The notes under the pieces: generated by a model
The model's input: only the letters and a program-made list of their open reading frames with translations
Database searches by the model: none
What the model was told of the DNA's origin: nothing
Translations under genes and position numbers: made by a program
DNA from: Liolophura sinensis
Taxonomy: Eukaryota > Mollusca > Polyplacophora > Chitonida > Chitonidae
Direction: 5' to 3'
Assembly: GCF_032854445.1 (NCBI RefSeq)
Contig: NC_088295.1
Span: 5,210,501 to 5,274,500 of the forward strand
DNA: 64,000 bases
In this document: piece by piece, positions 45,539-57,500 of the stretch
Numbering within the stretch: the stretch's first letter is position 1
Layout of the letters: each line of letters begins with the position of its first letter

Positions 45539-48500
45539 GTGAGTATAGTATGGGGCCTGCTGGTAATGGTAGTAGTAGGCTACATGTGTATATATGGGAG
45601 GCGAAGCTTCAGGGGCTAAGTTTGTATAGTATGGGGCCTGCTGGTAATGGTAGTAGTAGGCTACATGTGTATATATGGGAGGCGAAGCTTCAGGGGCTAA
45701 GTTTGTATAGTATGGGGCCTGCTGTTAGTGGTAGTAGTAGGCTACATGTGTATGTATGAGAGGCGAAGCCTCAGGGGCTAAGTGAGTACAGTATGGGCCC
45801 TGCTGTTAGTGGTAGTAGTAGGCTACATGTGTATGTATGAGAGGCGAAGCCTCAGGGCTAAGTGAGTACAGTATGGGGCCTACTGTTAGTGGTAGTAGTA
45901 GGCTACATGTGTATGTATGAGAGGCGAAGCCTCAGGGGCTAAGTGAGTATAGTATGGGGCCTGCTTGTAGTGGTAGTAGTAGGCTACATGTGTATGTATG
46001 AGAGGCGAAGCCTCAGGGGCTAAGTGAGTACAGTATGGGCCCTGCTGTTAGTGGTAGTAGTAGGCTACATGTGTATGTATGAGAGGCGAAGCCTCAGGGG
46101 CTAAGTGAGTATAGTATGGGGCCTGCTTGTAGTGGTAGTAGTAGGCTACATGTGTATATATGGGAGGCGAAGCCTCAGGGGCTAAGTGAGTATGTATGGG
46201 GCCTGCTTGTAGTAGTAGGCTACATGTGTATATATGGGAGGCGAAGCCTCAGGGGCTAAGTGAGTACAGTATGGGGCCTGCTTGTAGTGGTAGTAGTAGG
46301 CTACATGTGTATGTATGAGAGGCGAAGCCTCAGGGCTGAGTACAGTATGGGGCCTGCTGGTAATGGTAGTAGTAGGGCTACATGTGTATGTATGGGAGGC
46401 GAAACCTCAGGGGCTAAGTGAGTACAGTATGGGGCCTGCTTGTAGTGGTAGTAGTAGGCTACATGTGTATATATGGGAGGCGAAGCCTCAGGGGCTAAGT
46501 GAGTATAGTATGGGGCCTGCTTGTAGTGGTAGTAGTAGGCTACATGTGTATGTATGGGAGGCGAAGCCTCAGGGCTAAGTGAGTACAGTATGGGGCCTGC
46601 TGGTAATGGTAGTAGTAGGCTACATGTGTATGTATGGGAGGCGAAGCCTCAGGGGCTAAGTGAGTACAGTATGGGGCCTGCTTGTAGTGTAGTAGTAGGC
46701 TACTGTGTATGTATGGGAGGCGGAAGCCTCAGGGGGCTAAGTGAGTACAGTATGGGGCCTACTGTAGTGGTAGTAGTAGGCTACATGTGTATGTATGGGA
46801 GGCGAAGCCGTCAGGGGGCTAAGTGAGTACAGTATATGGGGGCCTACTTGTAGTGGGTAGTAGTAGGTTACTTGTGTGTATGTATGGGAGGTTAGCTGCT
46901 GTGGTTGCTGTCATTATAAAGTACCACATCAAGGGGGTGTGTAATGGGTGGGGGAGCGGGATGATGGGGTTGGAGTGTGCTGGGCAGAGAACGTCATATA
47001 ATTTTAGATGCTGAAGCAAAACCAGCCAATAATCTGTTAATGCTAGAAAATGTTCTTGCTTGTTTAAGCCCAGCTAATTTAGACGGGCTTCAACACCTCC
47101 CCAAGCTTACCTGTATCTCCATAGTACCAGGCAGAGGGATATTAGTGTAATCCAATCAGAAGAAATGGCCAGTTATATAAAGAATTTTGAGATGCAACAT
47201 AATGTGTCAACTTCTCAATACATAACTATCTTCAAGTTTTAATCATAGTTAATTTTAGATTGTCTGCTGGTAGGCAAAATAAATGGCGCTAGATGTAACT
47301 CCTTTGTTGAACTAAGATTTCAGTTTGCTGGCACCTACACGTACAGCAGCTTAACTATACACACATTGTATATAAACCATGCAGATATGTGGTCCTGACC
47401 TCCAAGCACCATGAGGGATTCACAAACTGGCCTTCCCCCGTCTCTTGGAACTGGAACGCCATGGATGTGGGACCAGAACGGGACCTTGTGGGTGAGTCAC
47501 TGAGATGGTTAAAGGTGGAGAAAACATAAAAATGACATATAAAGTTCAGATGAAAGAGTTAATGAAAAAGTTATTCCTAAATGTGGTCTTCAATATTTTT
47601 TTTTCCGATTTTTTGTTAAGGAGAAAAAGACACTTGAAAAAAATTTTGTATGGCGGATATTTGGGACCACCTTTTCGTGTTTATAGTCTTTGTTTAAAAA
47701 TGTTATAAATGAGGATTCAACACAGGTTTAATAAATATTTTTGCACAAGAATTTGTTTTTTTAGTCAACAAATGTATTAAACCTCAATTTGGATCATATT
47801 TGTATTATTAATATGTTCATAAATATTATCATAATTTAGGTTAAATACATATGTTTCGATATAAGCTACAAATTTACATTCAAATAAATTTATTAGACAA
47901 GTATCACATCCTTTTTTAGAACATCATTTTGCAGCAGTCATCAATACCAAAAGTTGGTCCCAAATACTCACTATACAGAAATATTTTAAAATACCATTTC
48001 CTCTTGAAACAAAAATCAAAAAAAAAAAATTAAAGATCATATTTGCAAATAAGTTTTGACGCTGTTTCACCCGATTTTGGCATCATTTTTATGTTTTCTT
48101 CTCCTTTAAGGCATGCAGATCTCACATTTTGACATTGTTACATCCTATCTAACATGTTGTGAGGTAATATGACGACAGTGTCACAGCCTATGTCATATTT
48201 TGTGAGGTAATGTGATGATAGTATCACAGCCTACATGTATGTCTCATTTGTGGGAAGCAATATGATGACAGTGTCAGAGCATATCTCACATTCTGTTAGA
48301 TGTTCTGATGATGATGTCAAAGCCTATACCTCACTAGATGTATTATGATGACAGTATCAGAGTGTTCTTATGATGATGTTACAGCCTGTACCTTACTAGA
48401 TGTATTATGATGACAGTATCACAGTGTTCTGATGATGATGTTACAGCCTGTACCTTACTAGATGTATTATGGTGACAGTATCACAGTGTTCTGATGATGA

Positions 48501-51500
48501 TGTTACAAGCTATACCTCACTAGATGTAATATGGTGACAGTATCATAGTGTTCTGATGATGATGTTACAGGCTATACCTCACTAGATGTATTATGGTGAC
48601 AGTATCACAGTGTTATGATGATGATGATGTTACAGGCTATACCTCACTAGATGTATTATGATGGCAGTATCACAGTGTTCTGATGATGATGTCACAGGCT
48701 ATACCTCACTAGATGTATTATGATGACAGTATCACAGTGTTCTGATGATGATGTCACAGGCTATACCTCACTAGATGTATTATGGTGACAGTATCACAGT
48801 GACGTGATGATGATGTTACAGGCTATACCTCACTAGATGTATTATGGTGACAGTAGCACAGTGTTCTGATGATGATGTCACAGGCTATATCTCACTAGAT
48901 GTATTATGGTGACAGTATCACAGTGTTCTGATGATGATGTTACAGCCTATACATCACTAGATGTATTATGGTGACAGTATCACAGTGACGTGATGATGAT
49001 GTCACAGGCTATACCTCACTAGATGTATTATGGTGACAGTATCACAGTGTTCTGATGATGATGTTACAGGCTATATCTCACTAGATGTATTATGATGACA
49101 GTATCACAGTGTTCTGATGATGATGATGTCACAGCCTATACATCGCTTGATGTATTATGATGATGATGTTACAGGCTATATCTCACTAGATGTATTATGG
49201 TGACAGTATCACAGTGTTCTGATGATGATGTTACAGGCTATACCTCACTAGATGTATTATGGTGACAGTATCACATTGTTCTGATGATGATGTTACAGGC
49301 AATACCTCACTAGATGTATTATGATGACAGTATCACAGTGTTCTGATGATGATGTCACAGGCTATACCTCACTAGATGTATTATGATGACAGTATCACAG
49401 TGTTCTGATGATGATGTTACAGGCTATACCTCACTAGATGTATTATGGTGACAGTATCACAGTGTTCTGATGATGATGTCACAGGCTATACCTCACTAGA
49501 TGTATTATGATGACAGTATCACAGTGTTCTGATGATGATGTTACAGGCTATATCTCACTAGATGTATTATGGTGACAGTATCACAGTGTTCTGATGATGA
49601 TGGTACAGCCTGTACCTTACTATTAGCACATTGTGTGGGGTATTATGATCACAGTATCACAGTGTTCTGATGATGATGTTACAGCCTATACATCACTAGA
49701 TGTATTATGATGACAGTATCACGGTGTTCTGATGATGATGGTATTGGATGTGGTATTGGTGCTTTTGCCCATATTTAGTGGTAAACTGTGTTCAATATTC
49801 CTAAGAAAGAGGAAGCAGAACCCTTGTTTCATATGAGAAGCCATAAATATTCCGTTACTGTAATATACAGAAGTAATGTGCCTGTAATGTGGTGTTTTTA
49901 CCTTCTCAGGTGACCTGGCGAATGCTGTGCGCAGCAAGCCTGGCTTACATTGGGGACTGTATCACTCTCTGTTTGAGTGGTTCCACCCTCTCTACCTGAG
50001 CGACAAGAAGAACAACTTCACCACTCAGGAGTTTGTGGCTGTAAGTGAAATACCGATGGCCATACATGTATCCATTGTTTGATATATTGTCGGAACACCA
50101 AACTGCAGAAATATTGTAACCTGTAATTCATATCATAATTTCATTATATAACAGATTATAATACACAAAATTAACTGAGATAACATGAAGTTTAACCAGG
50201 GTGTGCAGAAAAATGGTCACTGAAAAGTCTTCAAATCTTATTGATAAATAAATCAGTGAAGATACTGTATTCTTTCACTGATTCTGTCATAAAAGGTTTA
50301 AAAAAAAATATGTAGGTGCATTAGCACTGTAAGCATTGCCTACATAATGATCTGACTCATCACAGCTTTCATAGTTGGAACATCAGCTGTTGCATTCCAT
50401 TTAATGCAACATCATCTGTTGCATTAAACAGTGTTTATGTTGGTTGTTTGGTTTTTATTTTTCTTTCCCGTTTTTTGTGCTTTTCTTCCAATGCCCTTCA
50501 CAATAATGAATAGCAAAAGATTTTCCATTAGAGTTGTGTTTGCATCAATATTTCGCATCAAAATAACTGTATAAGATGACTCTGATTGTTTTACAGAGGA
50601 AGACCATGCCAGAGTTGTATGAGATTGTGAATGCTTACAAGCCAGAATTGATTTGGTCTGATGGTGATTGGGAAGCCCCTTATAATTATTGGAACTCTAC
50701 TGAGTTTATAGCATGGCTCTACAATGACAGGTATACGACTTATATACTGCTTAACACTTATGGTTGTATGTGGGTTCAATAATTATGATGAAGTCAACAA
50801 TTTTTCAGTCATACAATGACAAAGGAAACGTTAGAAGGTATGTAATGTGCTTCCTTGTTGGCGGACAGATTTTCACGGCTTTTTTATCTAGTGCTGCTTC
50901 CGAAGGCAAGTAAGACGCCCCGCATGAGCCATTATACTGATACGGGTCAACCTGTCTGAACAGCCTTCATATGTTCCTTAATTCTGTAATACAGAGGTCT
51001 ACCAGTTTCTCCAATATATTCACCCCCACACTCGCACACTATGTAGTAAATATTTTTTCTGCTTTTATGAGGTTCAGTATCTTTGACATTTTTCAAAATA
51101 TTACCTAATGCTTTCCTGTATTAAAAACTACCCGAAAATCTTCCTTACGTAAAAATATGTCTTAGTTAGTCTATGTCTTAACTTTTTCACTTAAGCCTGG
51201 GACATTTGGTAATTTTATGAGTCGTGTTGGTTTCTCTTCAAGTGTTTTTGTATCACTAACTTTCTTTGATTTGATGATATGATGATTTTTACGTTTTTCA
51301 TAACCATGGGCTAAGAACACATCAGTTAAGTGATAAAGTTCTTCTTGCAGGCATTCTTTATCACAAACTGTATAGGTATAGGTAATCTATGTAATACCCC
51401 AAGTTTAGTTTCATTAGAATGACCTGGTAAATAATGAAACAGAGGGCAGTATGTGTAGTTTTGCCATAAACTGAAGTTCTAATGTTAATCCTGGATTCAC

Positions 51501-54500
51501 CTACTCATTCAACTAAAACATCTAGGAACGGTAGTTTGTGGTTTCCTTCCATCTCCATGGTAAATTGAATAGACTGATGTATGGATTTCAAACATTGTAA
51601 GAATGAAGGAGGATTCTGTTTACCATGATCCCATGTTAGAAAGGTGTCATCTACATATGTCAACCATAATTTGGGTTTTTAATATTGGGAAACATTGAAA
51701 AATGTCAAAGATATTGAACCTCAAAACAGTAAGAAAACCATCTACGACGTAGCATACGAGTGTGTGGGTGAATATTTTGGAGAAACTGGTAGACCTATTT
51801 ATCATAGAATTAAGGAACACTTGATTATTAGGTGTAGTGCACCTACTGGAACTCCACACAGTTCATGGTATAGCTCTACAATGACAGGTGTACTGCACCT
51901 ACTGGAACTCCACACAGTTCATGGTATAGCTCTACAATGACAGGTGTACTGCACCTACTGGAACTCCACACAGTTCATGGTATTGCTCTACAATGACAGG
52001 TGTACTGCACCTACTGGAACTCCACACAGTTCATGGTATAGCTCTACAATGACAGGTGTACTGCACCTACTGGAACTCCACACAGTTCATGGTATAGCTC
52101 TACAATGACAGGTATACCACACTTACTGGAACTCCACACAGTTCATGGTATAGCTCTACAATGACAGGTGTACTGCACCTACTGGAACTCCACACAGTTC
52201 ATGGTATAGCTCTACAATGACAGGTGTACTGCACCTACTGGAACTCCACACAGTTCATGGTATAGCTCTACAATGACAGGTGTACTGCACTTACTGGAAC
52301 TCCACACAGTTCATGGTATAGCTCTACAATGATGGGTATACCACACTTACCAGAACTCTACAGAGTTTATTGTTTGGTTCTGTAATGACAGCTATACCAC
52401 CCTTGCTGGAATTCCACACAGTTTATTGCTTGGTTCTATAATGACAGGTGTGCCAGACTTACTGAAACCCCACACAGTTTATAGCATGGCTGTACAGTGG
52501 CAGGTATACCACACTTACTGGAACACCACACAGTTCATGGTATAGCTCTACAATGACAGGTGTACTGCACCTACTGGAACTCCACACAGTTCATGGTATA
52601 GCTCTACAATGCCATCTGTACTGCACCTACTGGAACTCCACACAGTTCATGGTATAGCTCTACAATGACAGGTATACCACACTTACTGGAACTCCACACA
52701 GTTCATGGTATAGCTCTACAATGACAGGTGTACTGCACCTACTGGAACTCCACACAGTTCATGGTATAGCTCTACCATGACAGGTGTACTGCACCTACTG
52801 GAACTCCACACAGTTCATGGTATAGCTCTACAATGATGGGTATACCACACTTACCAGAACTCTACAGAGTTTATTGTTTGGTTCTGTAATGACAGCTATA
52901 CCACCCTTGCTGGAATTCCACACAGTTTATTGCTTGGTTCTATAATGACAGGTGTGCCAGACTTGCTGAAACCCCACACAGTTTATAGCATGGCTGTACA
53001 GTGGCAGGTATACCACACTTACTGGAACACCACACAGTTCATGGTATAGCTCTACAATGACAGGTGTACTGCACCTACTGGAACTCCACACAGTTCATGG
53101 TATAGCTCTACAATGACAGGTGTACTGCACCTACTGGAACTCCACACAGTTCATGGTATAGCTCTACAATGACAGGTATACCACACTTACTGGAACTCCA
53201 CACAGTTCATGGTATAGCTCTACAATGACAGGTGTACTGCACTTACTGGAACTCCACACAGTTCATGGTATAGCTCTACAATGACAGGTGTACTGCACCT
53301 ACTGGAACTCCACACAGTTCATGGTATAGCTCTACAATGACAGGTGTACTGCACTTACTGGAACTCCACACAGTTCATGGTATAGCTCTACAATGATGGG
53401 TATACCACACTTACCAGAACTCTACAGAGTTTATTGTTTGGTTCTGTAATGACAGCTATACCACCCTTGCTGGAATTCCACACAGTTTATTGCTTGGTTC
53501 TATAATGACAGGTGTACCAGACTTATTGAAACTCCACACAGTTTATAGCATGGCTGTACAGTGGCAGGTATACCACACTTACAGGAACTCCACACAGTTT
53601 ATAGTATTGCTCTACAATGACAGGTATACAGGCACTTACTGGAACACCACACAGTTTATAGTATGGCTGTACAATGACAGGTATACCACACTTACTGGAA
53701 CTCCACACAGTTTATAGTATGGCTGTACAATGACAGGTATACCACACTTACAGGAATACCACACAGTTTATAGTATGGCTCTACAATGACAGGTATACAG
53801 GCACTTACTGGAACTCCACACAGTTTATAGTATGGCTGTACAATGACAGGTATACCACACTTACTGGAACTCCACACAGTTTATAGTATGGCTGTACAAT
53901 GACAGGTATACCACACTTACTGGAACACCACACTTACTGGAACACCACACAGTTTATAATATGGCTCTACAATGACAGGTATACCACACTTACTGGAACT
54001 CCACACAGTTTATAGTATGGCTGTACAATGACAGGTATACCACACTTACTGGAACTCCACACAGTTTATAGTATGGCTGTACAATTACAGGTATACCACA
54101 CTTACTGGAACACCACACAGTTTATAGTATGGCTCTACAATGACAGGTATACCACACTTACTGGAACTCCACACAGTTTATAACATGGCTCTACAGTGAC
54201 CAGCACACCGCAATTATGGGAACTCCACACAGTTTATAACATGGTTCTACAACGGCAGATATATCACACTTACTGAAACTCCACACAGTTTATTGCATGG
54301 TTCTATAATGACAAGTGTACCAGACTTACCGGAACTGAACACAGTTTATAGCATGGTTCTATATTGACAGGTATACAACACTTCATAGTAGGCCTACTTA
54401 TAATATGGCTCTGCAGTGGTCAGTATGCCATAGGTAATGAAGCTCAACATAACTTGTATCTCTACAGTGACAGTTTGCCACAAATAGTGTATATAGGATA

Positions 54501-57500
54501 ATTCCTCATATTTAGATAACACTTGGCTTATGTCATTCTATGTGTACAGGATGAATACATCTTTCTCTTTTCCTATTACTACTTCAGTTGAACACACCCA
54601 AGTTAAGTTCTCTAGGCTAGACATCAGTAAGCATGTACACTGCACCATTCACGATTCACCAAAGATGTTTGAACCTTAAGTGTGTGTACTGATAAGCAGC
54701 ATGCTTACTTTGCAGTCCAGTGAAGGACACGATTGTTGTGAATGACCGATGGGGTAAAGGATCAACATGTCAGCATGGTGATTACTACACCTGTTCTGAT
54801 CGTTTTAATCCAGGTGAGTTGTTGGCCTTCCTTCTGGCTTATCCAGGCTGGTGGGTTGTCGACTTTCCTTCCAAGCTTATCCAGACAGGTGAGTTGTTAA
54901 CCTTCCTTCCAGGCTTATCCAGACAAGTGAGTTGTTACCGGTACTTCCCAACATGTGATATTATCGTTCCCCTGAAGTTTACATGGTGATCGAAAATTCC
55001 TTCCCCTGAATTTACGCGTAGGAGACAGGCTATTGGCACTTGATTGCCTCTTATGTCGACGCCTGGATAGGTGAGCTGTTAACCCTCCTTCCAGGATTAT
55101 CCAGACAGGTGGGTAGTTGACCTTCCTTTCAGGCTTGTACAGACAGGTCAATTGTTGACCTTCCTTCCAGAATGATCCAGACAGGTGAGTTGTTGACCTT
55201 CTCTCCAGGCTTATCCAGACAGGTTAGTTGTTAACCTCCCTCCAGGTTTATCAAGACAGGTGAGTTGTTGACCTTCCTTCCAGACTTATCCAGACAGGTG
55301 AGTTGTTGGCCTTCCTTCTAGGCTTATCTAGACAGGTGAGTTCTTGACCTTCCTTCCAGGCTTATCAAAACAAATGAGTTGGCCTTCCTTCCAGACTTAT
55401 CTAGACAAGTGAGTTGTTGGCATTCCTTCCCGGCTTATCTAGACAAGTGAGTTGTTGGCCCTCCTCCCAGGCTTATCTGGACAGGTGAGTTGTTGGCATT
55501 CCTTCCAGGCTTATCCAGACAAGTGAGTTGTTGGCCTTCCTTCCAGGCTTATCCAGACTTATCCAGACAAATGAGTTGTTAGCCCTCCTCCCAGGCTTAT
55601 CTGGACAGGTGAGTTGTTGACCTTCCTTTCAGGCTTCTCTAGACAGGTGAGTTGTTGGCCTTCCTCTCAGGCTTATCTAGACAGGTGAGTTGTTGACCTT
55701 CCTTTCAGGCTTATACAGACAAGTGAGTTGTTGACCTTCCTTCCAGGCTTATCCAGACAAATGAGTTGTTAGCCCTCCTCCCAGGCTTATCTGGACAGGT
55801 GAGTTGTTGACCTTCCTTTCAGGCTTCTCTAGACAGGTGAATTGTTGGCCTTCCTCCCAGGCTTATCTAGACAGGTGAGTTGTTGGCCTTCCTTCCAGGC
55901 TTCTCTAGACAGGTGAGTTGTTGACCTTCCTTCCAGGCTTATCAAAACAAATGAGTTGTTGGCCTTCCTTCCAGACTTATCTAGACAGGTGAGTTGTTGG
56001 CCTTCCTTCCAGGCTTCTCTAGACAGGTGAGTTGTTGGTTTTCCTTCCAGGCTTCTCTAGACAGGTGAGTTGTTGGCCTTCCTTCCAGGCTTATCAAAAC
56101 AAATGAGTTGTTGGCCTTCCTTCCAGACTTATCTAGACAGATGAGTTGTTGGCCTTCCTTCCAGGCTTCTCTAGACAGGTGAGTTGTTGGCCTTCCTTCC
56201 AGGCTTCTCTAGACAGATGAGTTGTTGGCCTTCCTTCCAGGCTTCTCTAGACAGGTGAGTTGTTGGCCTTCCTTCCAGGCTTATCCAGACAAGTGAGTTA
56301 TTGACCTTCCTTCCAGGCTTATCTGGACAGGTGAGTTGTTGACCTTCCTTTCCGGCTTCTCTAGACAGGTGAGTTGTTGGCCTTCCTTCCAGGCTTCTCT
56401 AGACAGGTGAGTTGTTGGCCTTCCTTCCAGGCTTCTCTAGACAGATGAGTTGTTAGCACTCCTCCCAGGCTTATCTGGACAGGTGAGTTGTTGGCCTTCC
56501 TTCCAGGCTTCTCTAGACAGATGAGTTGTTAGCACTCCTCCCAGGCTTATCTGGACAGGTGAGTTGTTGGCCTTCCTTCCAGGCTTATCAAAACAAATGA
56601 GTTGTTGGCCTTCCTTCCAGACTTATCTAGACAGGTGAGTTGTTGGCCTTCCTTCCAGGCTTCTCTAGACAGGTGAGTTGTTGGTCTTCCTTCCAGGCTT
56701 CTCTAGACAGATGAGTTGTTGGCCTTCCTTCCAGGCTTATCCAGACAAGTGAGTTGTTGACCTTCCTTCCAGGCTTATCTGGACAGGTGAGTTGTTGACC
56801 TTCCTTTCAGGCTTCTCTAGACAGATGAGTTGTTGGCCTTCCTTCCAGGCTTATCTAGACAGGTGAGTTGTTGGCCTTCCTTCCAGGCTTCTCTAGACAG
56901 GTGAGTTGTTGGCCTTCCTTCCAGGCTTCTCTAGACAGATGAGTTGTTGGCCTTCCTTCCAGGCTTCTCTAGACAGGTGAGTTGTTGGCCTTCCTTCCAG
57001 GCTTCTCTAGACAGATGAGTTGTTGGCCTTCCTTCCAGGCTTATCCAGACAAGTGAGTTATTGACCTTCCTTCCAGGCTTCTCTAGACAGGTGAGTTGTT
57101 GACCTTCCTTTCAGGCTTCTCTAGACAGGTGAGTTGTTGGCCTTCCTTCCAGGCTTATCTAGACAGGTGAGTTGTTGGCCTTCCTTCCAGGCTTCTCTAG
57201 ACAGGTGAGTTGTTGGCCTTCCTTCCAGGCTTCTCTAGACAGATGAGTTGTTGGCCTTCCTTCCAGGCTTCTCTAGACAGGTGAGTTGTTGGCCTTCCTT
57301 CTAGGCTTATCTAGACAGGTGAGTTGTTGACCTTCGTTCCAGGCTTATCTAGACAGGTGAGTTGTCGACCTTCCTTCCAGGCTTCCAGACAGGTGAGTTG
57401 TCGACCTTCCAGGCTCATGAAGAAAGGTATTTAAATTTTGTGTTAATGTAGGCGGCGGGGTATAATTATACTGGAAACACCCATTCTATCCATCTGTCTG

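Noticed and set aside
48120-49745. 62-bp array as another exon-derived array of the fucosidase gene
   Set aside because: I found no stretch matching exon 2 end or exon 3 start beyond a few bases; ttacag in the unit is too weak to count.
51647-51859. 70-codon minus-strand frame beginning in the 56-bp array
   Set aside because: Starts in the repeat and runs through antisense of the Penelope-like fragment; it is a shadow.
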